The notes under the pieces were generated by a model. That model was given only the letters and a program-made list of their open reading frames with translations, was not told the origin of the DNA and ran no database searches. A program made the position numbers and the translations under genes. Below are positions 49,750 to 57,850 of a DNA stretch of 64,000 nucleotides, piece by piece. The stretch's first letter is position 1; each line of letters begins with the position of its first letter. Source of the stretch: Duganella sp. BJB476 (GTDB lineage Bacteria > Pseudomonadota > Gammaproteobacteria > Burkholderiales > Burkholderiaceae_D); assembly GCF_003416895.1 (NCBI RefSeq), contig NZ_QVIO01000001.1, positions 1,054,001 through 1,118,000 on the forward strand, given 5' to 3'.

Positions 49750-51927
49750 TCAAATGACGCGGTACTGGTCAAGTTGCGCTGCCCCGCGCATCGCAGGGTC
49801 ACTGATGGACGGCAAGCCGTTTTCCAGATGGCCGGCGAAGCGGCGCAACCAGCCCGGCAAGCCAGCCACACGCAGGCTGTAGTCGTACCAGTTGGAACTC
49901 GATGCCAGGGGAAGCCGGACGGCGCTCCTCGAGCGTGCGACGACGCGCACTTCCAACGGCTTGCTCGCGTAATACTTGTTGGCGGTGAGTAGGAAGGTGC
50001 ATGGCTGTGCGCCATTGTTGACCAGGTCAATGAGCAACTCGCCGGCGCTGCGTTCGGCGCGCAGGCTGATTTCCGGCCATGCAGCGTTGCCATCACCGCG
50101 CACGTCTCCAACGATGTGGCGATGAAAGCCGTTCGGTCCCAGTACCCAGAGATCGTAGGCAGATGCAGTGTTCCAGCGGCCTGTGAGCTGTTTGCCAGGT
50201 TCGACCGTATAGCGGCGCGGGACCTGGTCCAACGCCAGGCGGTCGTACACATGAAACACCGCCCCGGCTTCGCCCAGGTTGTCGAATCTGAGCTCCACCT
50301 GGCCGCCTCCGACCGGCACCTGTGCCTGCACCTGGAGTTCGTAGGGCAGAGCGCGTGCCGGACGCACGCCGGCAGCCTGGACGGGTGCCGTCAGGGTGGT
50401 CGGCGTTGCGGGTACCTTGGTGTTTGGCAGGCTCAACGCCATCGAACGCCGCGCGGCCGTTTCCGGCAGCAGTTGCGTGAAGCCGTTGTCGTTCGGGTTG
50501 GCGAAGTCGAAACAGGACAACAGGTTGCCGCTCACCGCACGGCGCCACGGGCTGATCAGCGGCTCGCGCACACCGAAACGCGCCTCGATGAAACGCACCA
50601 CCGATGTGTGGTCGAAGACCTGCGAATTCACCCAGCCGCCCTTGGTCCACGGCGAGATGACATACATCGGAACGCGCGGCCCGAGACCGTAGGGGCGATG
50701 GTGCGTACGTGCATCGGCGCCATTGAGCACGTGATGGTACTCGCCGGTCGTGTCGACGGTCGACGCACCGGCGAGCTGCGACTGCGCCGGATTGCTGCCG
50801 TAACTCGTGTACGCAGGGACCGCCGGCGGTGGCATGTGGTCGAAGAAGCCGTCATTCTCGTCGAAGTTGATGATCAGGACCGTCTTGCTCCAGCTCTCAG
50901 GATTGGCGGTCAGGGCGTCCAGCACGCGCGCGATGTAGTCGGCGCCCGACGCAGGACTGGAGGGACCCGGGTGTTCGGAGCCTTCGGCGGTCGCGACGAC
51001 CCAGCTGACCTGCGGCAGGCGGTTGGCAAGCACGTCGGCCTTGAGCAGGTCGATGTCACGCGTCGTGGTGCCGCGATCGCGCAGGGATTGCGAATAGCCC
51101 GGCCGGCGATACCACGCGTTGCGGAACGAGCGGAATCCCGCCAGCGAGTTATCGGTGAAGTTGTCCGCCATGTTCTGGTAAACCTGCCAGCTGATACCCG
51201 CCGCTTCGAGTCGCTCCGGATAGGTGGTCCACAAGTAGTCGGTGGACATGTCCGGATTGAAGTCGTCGCGGCTGTTGTCAGTCGAAGGGCCGCCTGCAGC
51301 CGCCAGGGGATCGTTGTGACCGCTGAACAGAAACAGCCGGTTGGTGTTGGTACCGGTCTGGGTTGCGCAGTGATAGTGGTCGCAGATGGTAAAGGCACGC
51401 GCGAGCGCGAACTGGAAGGGAATGTCGGCGTCAGCGTAATAGCCCATCGCGCGGTTCTGCTTGACCGTGCACCAGTCATTCATACGTCCGTGGTCCCACG
51501 CCAGCTGGGCGTCGAGCCAGGCATGTGGCGTCCCGGCCACGCGCATGACTGGAAAGTCCTGCACCGTGTTGAGCCGGAACGGCGCGATGGCGCTGCCCTG
51601 GGGCCAGTTGGGCCGGCCAGGCACCGGCGCCCCGCCGACAGAGCGCTGCACGAAGACCGATTTGCGATTGAAGAGATTTTGCCGGTCCATCACCGGAATC
51701 GGAAAGGGATCACCGAATCCCCTTACCCCTTCCAAGGTGCCAAAGTAATGGTCGAAACTGCGGTTCTCCTGCGTCAGCACGACGATATGCTCAACATCCT
51801 GCAGGCTACGAGTGCGCTGGTTGGCGGGGAGGGCCAGCGCCTTCTGGATGGACGGTGGAAACGTCGCAAGCACGGCACTGGCGCCGGCCGACTTGCCCAT
51901 TTTGCGGAGGAAGTCACGTCGGCTCAT
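49750..51927 (-). CDS. Tat-exported phospholipase C (phosphocholine-specific type)
   Basis: 725 residues. The N-terminus SRRDFLRKMGKSAGASAVLA is a twin-arginine signal; the ATG at 51925-51927 is therefore chosen over a longer frame to 52086. The PLC/phosphoesterase domain covers about 35-480 with HIVVLTQENRSFDHYFGTL, FSGHNDPLAAAG, LIINFDENDGFFDHMPPP and GPRVPMYVISPW. Two C-terminal DUF756-type beta domains follow (for example RFDNLGEAGAVFHVYD). Related enzymes hydrolyse phosphatidylcholine or sphingomyelin; the substrate here is inferred. Followed by a PEP-CTERM gene. Confidence 0.92.
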   Translation of the reverse strand: MSRRDFLRKMGKSAGASAVLATFPPSIQKALALPANQRTRSLQDVEHIVVLTQENRSFDHYFGTLEGVRGFGDPFPIPVMDRQNLFNRKSVFVQRSVGGAPVPGRPNWPQGSAIAPFRLNTVQDFPVMRVAGTPHAWLDAQLAWDHGRMNDWCTVKQNRAMGYYADADIPFQFALARAFTICDHYHCATQTGTNTNRLFLFSGHNDPLAAAGGPSTDNSRDDFNPDMSTDYLWTTYPERLEAAGISWQVYQNMADNFTDNSLAGFRSFRNAWYRRPGYSQSLRDRGTTTRDIDLLKADVLANRLPQVSWVVATAEGSEHPGPSSPASGADYIARVLDALTANPESWSKTVLIINFDENDGFFDHMPPPAVPAYTSYGSNPAQSQLAGASTVDTTGEYHHVLNGADARTHHRPYGLGPRVPMYVISPWTKGGWVNSQVFDHTSVVRFIEARFGVREPLISPWRRAVSGNLLSCFDFANPNDNGFTQLLPETAARRSMALSLPNTKVPATPTTLTAPVQAAGVRPARALPYELQVQAQVPVGGGQVELRFDNLGEAGAVFHVYDRLALDQVPRRYTVEPGKQLTGRWNTASAYDLWVLGPNGFHRHIVGDVRGDGNAAWPEISLRAERSAGELLIDLVNNGAQPCTFLLTANKYYASKPLEVRVVARSRSAVRLPLASSSNWYDYSLRVAGLPGWLRRFAGHLENGLPSISDPAMRGAAQLDQYRVI

Positions 51928-52161
51928 ACATGCACCTGCGTGCCTGCGAGCGCGAATTTGAAGATATGCATTTGATTGATCCAGGTCGATTGTCAGGGAA
52001 ACATGAAAACTGTAGTCATGCAGGCAACAACTTACGTAACAATGATGAAATGTTGATGACATGGCATGCAATTGATAGCACTTCACCTAGTCGGTGACTT
52101 GCAATGCTTAAATAATGTGCGATAATTTCCGTATGGATATAAAATGGCGGCGCCAAGGCAG

Positions 52162-54525
52162 ATGATGAAAGATCAATATTTAACAAAATTCAACGCATCT
52201 GCGGTTGCGCTGCCGGCGCTCGCGCTGTGTACGGCTGCCCTGTTGAGCGCATGCGGCGCGGGCGGCACGGACAACTCCGCTGAACCGCGTCTGGTGCAGG
52301 GCGCAGCTCCGCTCGCAACCGGCTCGACCACGCTGATACTGGATCCCGGCACGCTGCCGGCGGAAGATGCCGGCCGCATGGCGCTGCCGTCGTTCCACAT
52401 GGCGCCGGTCGAACTGGAGGCGCCGGACGACCATGCCGACAGCGCCACCGCGCCGGTGCACGCGCAGGCTGTCCCGACTGAATTCCAGCACCTTTCGACT
52501 CGCCGCCTGACCATGCAGGCGATGCACGGCCGTCACCTGGAAGCCATGCGCAGCCTGAGCCCGGAAGCGGCCGCGGCGCCGGCAGCCTCAGGCGGCGTGG
52601 TGGCGACCTACACTCCGGCCCAGATCCGCGCCGCCTATGGCTTGCCGGCGCTGCCGGCGGCCGGCAGCGCATTGACGGCGGCCCAGGCGGCCCAGTTGGG
52701 CGCCGGCCAGACCATCTACATTCTCGACGCCCAGCATGACCCGAACGTGGCCGCCGAACTGGCCGCGTTCAACACCAAATTCGGCCTGCCGGCCTGCACC
52801 ACCAAGACCATCGCTCCCACGGCCAGCCTGCCGTTGGCCGCCGCCTCCACCAGCGGCTGCGAACTGGCCGTGGTGTACAGCACCGCCGGCGGCGCCATGA
52901 CCGCGACCCAGCCCGCGTACGACTCCGGCTGGGCCAGCGAAATCACCCTCGACGTGCAATGGGCGCACGCCACCGCGCCACTGGCGCGCATCGTGCTGAT
53001 CGAAACCGCCGATCCAAGCTACAACAATCTGCTGGGCGGCGCCAGGCTGGCCAACGCGATGGGGCCGGGTATCGTTTCGATGAGTTTTGGCGGCGCTGAA
53101 AGCAGCGGTGCCGTCTCCTCCGACAGCGTATTCGCCGCCACCGGCATGACCTATCTGGCCGCCACCGGCGACTCCGGCGCCGGCGTGTCGTGGCCGGCGG
53201 TAGCGCCGCATGTGCTGGCGGTCGGTGGCACCACGCTCAGCTACAGTGGCAGCGGACTGCGTTCCGAAGTGGCCTGGTCAGGCACCGGCGGCGGCGTCAG
53301 CCTGTACACGGCCGCGCCGAGCTACCAGACCAGCGCCGTGCCGGGCATGGGCACGCCCGTGCGCCGCACGGTGGCCGATGTCGCCTTCAATGCCGATCCG
53401 TCGTCCGGCCAGTACGTGGCGATGATCGCGCCCGGCAGCAGCACGGTGCGCTGGGGCAGCGTGGGCGGCACCAGCCTGTCGACGCCGCAGTGGGCCGGCC
53501 TGATCGCGGTGGCCAACGCCACCCGCGCGCTGAACGGCAAGGCGGCAATGGGCGCGCCGCACGCGGCCCTGTACGGCGGTATCGCCAGCGTGCCGGGTAC
53601 CTATGCATCCGCTTTTGCCGATATCACCGCCGGCAGCGACGGCAGCTGCGCTGCTTGCACCGCCAAGACCGGCTACGATCAGTTGACCGGCCTGGGCACG
53701 CCGAACGTGTCCAGCCTGTTGTCGACGCTGTCGGGCCTGACCATCGCCGCAGCGCCGCAGGTGGGCTCGGCCAGCATCCAGGGTACGGTCGGGACCGCGC
53801 TGACGTTCACGGTTTCCACCGTTGCCGCCAATCCGGTCAGCTACACACTGACCGGGGCGCCGTCCGGCATGAGCATCAGCAGCGCCGGCGTGGTCAGCTG
53901 GGCAGCGCCGGTGGCCGGCACCTACACCATCACTGTGACCGCCAAGGACAGCAAGACCGGCCTCAGCGGACAAGGCGTGTACACCGTCGTCATCGCGCCG
54001 TTGTCGGCGCCGGTGCTGACTTCGGGCACCATCGGCGGCAAGGTGGGCGTGGCGTTGTCGTTCTCGGCGGCGGCCAGCAGTGCCAATCCGGTCACCTACA
54101 CGCTGAGCGGCGCGCCGTCCGGCATGGTGATCAGCACTGCGGGCCTGGTCAGCTGGGCCAAGCCGGTGGCTGGTATCTACACCGTCACCGTCACCGCCAA
54201 GGACAGCAAGACTGGCTTGAGCGGCCAGGCCAGGTACACGGTGCAAATCACCAACGGTGGCCCGGTGATCACGGCCGCGGCCATGACGGGCGTGGCGGGC
54301 AAGCCGATGACGGGCTTGATCAGCATCGTGGACAATGGCGCCAGTTCGGTGTCGATCACGATCTCCGGGGTACCGCTGGGCATGATGTTCCAGTCCAGCG
54401 GACTGAGCATCATGCCGTACTGGAGCGCGCCGGTGGCTGGCAGCTATCAATTGAAGGTGGTGGTAACCGATAATGCCGGAGGCAGCGCCCAGCTGACGAT
54501 CCCGATGACGGTGACGGCGCGCTGA
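52162..54525 (+). CDS. Sedolisin-type (S53) lipoprotein protease with Ig-like repeats
   Basis: 787 residues from the ATG at 52162 (AAGG just before). Lipoprotein signal (LCTAALLSACGAGG). Residues ~160-525 are the S53 domain: Glu260 and Asp264 in SEITLDVQW, TYLAATGDSGAGVSWPA, Ser438 in GGTSLSTPQWAGL, and the calcium region ADITAGSDG with GYDQLTGLGTPN. Three putative Ig (He_PIG) repeats follow to the C-terminus with SYTLTGAPSGMSIS and TVTAKDSKTGLSGQ. Length of pro-region is short. A longer frame from 52144 adds six residues. Divergent from the phospholipase C gene. Confidence 0.9.
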   Translation: MMKDQYLTKFNASAVALPALALCTAALLSACGAGGTDNSAEPRLVQGAAPLATGSTTLILDPGTLPAEDAGRMALPSFHMAPVELEAPDDHADSATAPVHAQAVPTEFQHLSTRRLTMQAMHGRHLEAMRSLSPEAAAAPAASGGVVATYTPAQIRAAYGLPALPAAGSALTAAQAAQLGAGQTIYILDAQHDPNVAAELAAFNTKFGLPACTTKTIAPTASLPLAAASTSGCELAVVYSTAGGAMTATQPAYDSGWASEITLDVQWAHATAPLARIVLIETADPSYNNLLGGARLANAMGPGIVSMSFGGAESSGAVSSDSVFAATGMTYLAATGDSGAGVSWPAVAPHVLAVGGTTLSYSGSGLRSEVAWSGTGGGVSLYTAAPSYQTSAVPGMGTPVRRTVADVAFNADPSSGQYVAMIAPGSSTVRWGSVGGTSLSTPQWAGLIAVANATRALNGKAAMGAPHAALYGGIASVPGTYASAFADITAGSDGSCAACTAKTGYDQLTGLGTPNVSSLLSTLSGLTIAAAPQVGSASIQGTVGTALTFTVSTVAANPVSYTLTGAPSGMSISSAGVVSWAAPVAGTYTITVTAKDSKTGLSGQGVYTVVIAPLSAPVLTSGTIGGKVGVALSFSAAASSANPVTYTLSGAPSGMVISTAGLVSWAKPVAGIYTVTVTAKDSKTGLSGQARYTVQITNGGPVITAAAMTGVAGKPMTGLISIVDNGASSVSITISGVPLGMMFQSSGLSIMPYWSAPVAGSYQLKVVVTDNAGGSAQLTIPMTVTAR
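53764..54518 (+). repeat. Ig-like repeats in the sedolisin gene
   Basis: Three in-frame repeats of about 85 codons. Copies one and two are close at DNA level: GCCAAGGACAGCAAGAC occurs at 53941 and again at 54196, 255 bases apart. The third copy is diverged. This looks like recent internal duplication. Confidence 0.75.
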
Positions 54526-54542
54526 TTGAAATTAGAGACGAC

Positions 54543-54580
54543 AAAAAATCCGCTGCTCCGAAAGGACTAGCGGGTTTTTT
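54543..54580 (+). terminator. Sedolisin gene terminator
   Basis: AAAAAATCCGCT pairs with AGCGGGTTTTTT (one T-G pair) around a 14-base loop, ending in six T. Confidence 0.8.
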
Positions 54581-54707
54581 GTTGGCCGAAAGCGGGCAGG
54601 GCGTGCCGACAGAATGCGGTATTTTGCAATCTAAACCACGTGCACTGCAATTGCCTGGAAGCCGGCTGGGACTCATGATCTGACCAAAAACATGAGGAGA
54701 AACAGTC

Positions 54708-54785
54708 GTGGAATCAGAGTCAATTGATCAGTTGAAGGCCACGTACGTGTACTGGCGCATCGCCTGCGCCGTGCTGGTTGGGTAA
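54708..54785 (+). other. Possible 25-residue frame or gene remnant
   Basis: GTG at 54708, 7 bases after GAGGAGAAA, opens a frame beginning MESESIDQLKATYVYWRI and ending in a hydrophobic stretch. It could be the start of a truncated gene. Too short to claim a function. Confidence 0.25.
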
Positions 54786-54886
54786 AAGACGGTAAACTCG
54801 ACCGTTGAGACCTTTCTGCTCACAGATCGTGCGAGCCACAAGTGGCTACTGGTCCACGGCGTCCCCCTCATGGGAGTGTGGCTTGA

Positions 54887-55087
54887 TACCATTTTCTGCT
54901 ACCATTATGCTATGCTTTGTTCATCGAATTGGGGGCGTGTGTCGAAGAGCGCGAAGGTTCGCGCGTTTTGGTGCGCTTGTTCGGCGACCGGCGAGTGTTT
55001 CACCGGCCACATCCGGATCCGGTGACGGATAAGGGAGCGCTGGCATCCATCCGAAAATGGTTCGAGGATAACGGAGTTAAGCCATGA
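54887..55087 (+). pseudogene. Degraded HicA-family toxin gene
   Basis: The frame is open for 66 codons up to a stop that overlaps hicB. It reads LFIELGACVEEREGSRVLV, then FGDRRVFHRPHP and DKGALASIRKWFEDNGVKP, matching the C-terminal two thirds of the longer HicA type (FHRPHP holds the catalytic His). The N-terminal part is missing in this frame: a TGA lies at 54884. An upstream frame reads LIPFSATIML, resembling the expected RPVSATI region, so a small deletion or frameshift near 54900-54915 probably broke the gene. A short product from TTG at 54917 is possible but would lack the first helix. Confidence 0.7.
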
Positions 55088-55425
55088 GTATGCAAAATAC
55101 AATGACCATTGGCGGCTACCAGGCCGTGATTACTTTCGATCCCGAAATCCAAATGTTCCGGGGCGAATTTCTTGGGCTGAATGGTGGGGCAGATTTCTAC
55201 GCCAAGGATGTCAAAGGACTGCAAAGGGAGGGCGGGATTTCGCTGAAGATTTTTCTCGAAGCTTGCGCTGAAGACGGCGCCGAGCCGCGCAAACAATTTT
55301 CCGGCAAGTTCTCTCTGCGGGTCGATCCTTCCATACACGAGGCGGCGGCCATCGCTGCTGCCGCCCACGGAAAGAGTCTGAATCAATGGGCTGAAGACGT
55401 GTTACGTCAGGCGGCTCTGGCCTGA
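55084..55425 (+). CDS. hicB: HicB-family antitoxin
   Basis: 113 residues: partial RNase H-like fold (MTIGGYQAVITFDPEIQMF; FRGEFLGLNGGADFYAKDV; LKIFLEACAEDGAEP) and a C-terminal ribbon-helix-helix (GKFSLRVDPSIHEAAAIA; SLNQWAEDVLRQAAL) for DNA binding. It neutralises HicA and represses its own operon in the family. Its ATG overlaps the stop of the damaged toxin gene (ATGA). Intact. Confidence 0.92.
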   Translation: MSMQNTMTIGGYQAVITFDPEIQMFRGEFLGLNGGADFYAKDVKGLQREGGISLKIFLEACAEDGAEPRKQFSGKFSLRVDPSIHEAAAIAAAAHGKSLNQWAEDVLRQAALA

Positions 55426-55474
55426 GCTGCGCGCACTTGGTATTTTGCGTGAGTAGCGCATTGCTAAAAAAATG

Positions 55475-55499
55475 AAAAAAACCTGGTCAGGGTTTTTTT
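55475..55499 (+). terminator. hicB terminator
   Basis: A run of A followed by CCT, loop GGTC, AGG and seven T. The stem is short and imperfect. Confidence 0.55.
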
Positions 55500-55526
55500 G
55501 TGTCCCACCTTTAGAAGGCCATCGGA

Positions 55527-55742
55527 ATGTTGAATGACTTGCTTGAAGAAATGCTGTTCTGTGAATTCATGCTCGTGTGCGAGTCCCATGACTGCCGCGC
55601 GTTCTTTGAATTCGAAGAGGTCGCCAATGATCCCATGGACGAGTGGGCCAAGCGGGCGGCGGTTGCGGCGAGGGCGTGCGGTTGGACGATAGGCCGCACG
55701 GGACTCGTGAAATGCGCAAAATGTGCCGCGCGCGTTGATTGA
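55527..55742 (+). CDS. Small Cys-containing hypothetical protein
   Basis: 71 residues, acidic N-terminal half and a C-terminal CxxC (VKCAKCA), with further Cys at CESHDC. The part DPMDEWAKRAAVAARACGW recalls small uncharacterised proteins of betaproteobacteria that end in a short zinc-ribbon-like motif. GAAGG about 8 bases before the ATG supports translation. Function unknown. Confidence 0.6.
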   Translation: MLNDLLEEMLFCEFMLVCESHDCRAFFEFEEVANDPMDEWAKRAAVAARACGWTIGRTGLVKCAKCAARVD

Positions 55743-55785
55743 CCTGCTAACCTAGATGCCTTAGACCGCATCTGAAAGGTTGAGC

Positions 55786-56253
55786 ATGTCCGAAAACATT
55801 CCTACGCTGTACGAATGGCTGGGCGGTATCGATGCCCTGCGTCGTCTGACCTCGCGCTTCTACGAGCATGTCAAGCGCGATACCTTGCTGGCCCCGGTGT
55901 TTGCCCATATGGGTGACGATCATCCAGCGCACGTGGCCGCCTTTCTTGCCGAGGTGCTGGGCGGGCCCACCACCTACTCCGAGCAGCATGGCGGGCACCC
56001 ACATATGATTCAGCAGCATCTCAACCGGCATCTGGCCCAGGAGCAGCGGCGCCGCTGGGTCGCGCTGCTGCTGGAAACAGCCGATGAGCTGGGCATGCCC
56101 GACGACCCGGAATTCCGCTCGGCGCTGGTTGGCTATCTCGAGTGGGGTTCGCGTCTGGCCGTCATCAACTCGCAACCGGGGGCGCAAGCCGATCACGATG
56201 GGCCCATGCCCAAGTGGGGCTGGGGCGAAGTCAAGGGGCCATATCGTGGATAA
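55786..56253 (+). CDS. Group II truncated haemoglobin
   Basis: Haem-binding globin of the TrHb2 class, involved in oxygen or nitric oxide handling. 155 residues: LYEWLGGIDALRRLTSRFYE (B-helix Tyr in RFYEHV), HMGDDHPAHVAAFLAEVLGG, proximal His in HGGHPHMIQQH and the C-terminal TrHb2 block PMPKWGWGEVKGPY (Trp). ATG at 55786 follows AAAGG. Followed by the phosphatase-like gene. Confidence 0.93.
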   Translation: MSENIPTLYEWLGGIDALRRLTSRFYEHVKRDTLLAPVFAHMGDDHPAHVAAFLAEVLGGPTTYSEQHGGHPHMIQQHLNRHLAQEQRRRWVALLLETADELGMPDDPEFRSALVGYLEWGSRLAVINSQPGAQADHDGPMPKWGWGEVKGPYRG

Positions 56254-56257
56254 AGCG

Positions 56258-56791
56258 ATGCGCGCAATGGCGGTGCTCACGCTGCTCACCGGGCTGCTGG
56301 CATGTGGCACGGCATCGGCGACGGGTGTAGTGATCGAGGCGCCGAACGTGGTCGCGATCTCGCCCCAGCTCGTCACATCGGGCCAGCCTAGCGCCAAGGC
56401 ACTGGCAGGCCTGGCCGCGCAGGGGTTTGGCGCAGTCATCTACCTGGCGCCGCCGACCGTGTCGGACGCCATTGCAGGCGAAGCGGAGATCGTTCGCCGG
56501 CAGGGCCTTGAGTTCATCAATATTCCTATCGGCTTCGGAAATCCCACTGAGGCCGATTTCCAGTCGTTCGTGGCGGCCATGCGGCGACTGGGTGATCGCA
56601 AAGTCCTGGTCCATTGCCAGGTCAATATGCGCGCCTCCAGCATGACCTTCCTGTATCGCGCCATCGTCCTTCACGAGAAACCCGAGCTCGCGTATGAATC
56701 GGTCGCGCGGGTGTGGTCGCCGGAAGGGCCTTGGAAGAGCTTGATGGTGTCCCAGCTACGAAAAGCGGGCATTCAGTTTGAACCGTATTGA
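56258..56791 (+). CDS. Exported tyrosine-phosphatase-like protein
   Basis: 177 residues from the ATG at 56258; a GTG at 56246 would overlap the globin stop by 8 bases. Lipobox-like signal (LTGLLACGTASA). The fold follows the dual-specificity phosphatase pattern: SPQLVTSGQPSAKALAGLA, FGAVIYLAPP, INIPIGFGNPTEADFQSF and VLVHCQVNMRASSMTFLYR. The signature is Cys-x4-Arg (CQVNMR), one residue shorter than the canonical Cys-x5-Arg, as in some beta-lactamase-hydrolase-like proteins. Activity is uncertain. Confidence 0.75.
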   Translation: MRAMAVLTLLTGLLACGTASATGVVIEAPNVVAISPQLVTSGQPSAKALAGLAAQGFGAVIYLAPPTVSDAIAGEAEIVRRQGLEFINIPIGFGNPTEADFQSFVAAMRRLGDRKVLVHCQVNMRASSMTFLYRAIVLHEKPELAYESVARVWSPEGPWKSLMVSQLRKAGIQFEPY

Positions 56792-56798
56792 AGAGGAA

Positions 56799-57713
56799 TT
56801 ATTTCGGGTCCTTCAAAAATTGAACCAGCTTGGGCACCACCTCCGCAGTGGCTTCTTCCATCAGCCAGTGTCCGCTGTTCTTGATCACCACGCCTTCGAC
56901 CTTGGTGTCGACCAGGCGGGCCTGCTGTATCAGGAATTCGCCCGATGCCTTCTCGCCGCCGAGTACCAGCATCGGCATGGTCAGCGGCGTTTTCATGTAC
57001 TGGGCGAAGTCCTCCGCATCCTGGCTGAAGGCGCGGAAGACTTCGAAACCCGCACGCATATGGCCTGGCTGGGCGTATTCGGCGGTGTAGAATTTACGAT
57101 CCGCTTCGCTCAGCGATTTCGTTTTATCGGCGGCGAAGTCGTTCCAGAAATGTTCGAAGTAAGTGCGTTCGCGTCCTTTCACCAGCGCCAGCGGCGTCTC
57201 GCCATAGAAGTGGAAATGCCACAAGTCGCGCAGCAGCCAGACATCCTTCCAATTGCCCACCCCTGGCAGGAACGCATCCATCAGGACGATCTTGTTGACC
57301 TCTTGCGGGTACTGGGCGGCATAGGCGTAGGCGACCATGAGGCCGATGTCATGGCCCACAACCTTGGCCGACTTGATGCCAAGGCTGACCGCCAGCGCGT
57401 GGACGTCCTGCGCCATCACCGATTTGGTGTAGGGGCCCTGCGGCAGGCCGGACTGCCCGAAGCCGCGCAAATCCGGGGCGATGACCAGGTGGTCTTTCGA
57501 CAGCTGGGCGATCAGCGGCAGCCACATGTGGCTGGACTCCGTATAGCCATGCAGCAGAATCACGGGATCGCCCTTGCCCGCGGAGAGGTAGTGGATCCGC
57601 ACGCCATTTACTTCGGCAAAATTACTCTTCGGGGCTTGCGCGTGCGCTGGTCCGATGAAGGCGTACAACATCAGTAAGCCCGTGCAAAGCAACCTGGTGA
57701 CAGTTCGTAACAT
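56799..57713 (-). CDS. Exported alpha/beta hydrolase, epoxide-hydrolase/dehalogenase-like
   Basis: 304 residues: signal peptide (LMLYAFIGPAHAQ), oxyanion motif ILLHGYTESSHMW, nucleophile Asp in VVGHDIGLMVAYAYA (Asp instead of Ser points to epoxide hydrolase or haloalkane dehalogenase chemistry), cap region and C-terminal acid/His (MPMLVLGGEKASGEF; IKNSGHWLMEEA). A periplasmic location is inferred. Convergent with the phosphatase-like gene (7-base gap). Confidence 0.85.
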   Translation of the reverse strand: MLRTVTRLLCTGLLMLYAFIGPAHAQAPKSNFAEVNGVRIHYLSAGKGDPVILLHGYTESSHMWLPLIAQLSKDHLVIAPDLRGFGQSGLPQGPYTKSVMAQDVHALAVSLGIKSAKVVGHDIGLMVAYAYAAQYPQEVNKIVLMDAFLPGVGNWKDVWLLRDLWHFHFYGETPLALVKGRERTYFEHFWNDFAADKTKSLSEADRKFYTAEYAQPGHMRAGFEVFRAFSQDAEDFAQYMKTPLTMPMLVLGGEKASGEFLIQQARLVDTKVEGVVIKNSGHWLMEEATAEVVPKLVQFLKDPK

Positions 57714-57850
57714 GATGATCTCCCGTGGTTAAACCAACAGGATATCCAAGTGACTGGCGCGGACATACACACTATCGGGTGGTTTATTTCTATACAATGT
57801 TAACGGTAGTAAAAAATTCCAGGATTTACATCCATTGCCGGTTGCTTTCC

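Larger units (their letters stand above)
54526..54886. other. Intergenic region between the sedolisin gene and the hic locus
   Basis: It holds the sedolisin terminator (54543-54580), then a possible short frame starting GTG at 54708 with a GAGGAG before it, and the degraded start of hicA. Nothing else was recognised. Confidence 0.55.

Noticed and set aside
53764..54518. DNA repeats considered as a mobile element or CRISPR-like array
   Set aside because: They are in-frame protein domain repeats of about 85 codons without spacers or terminal inverted repeats.
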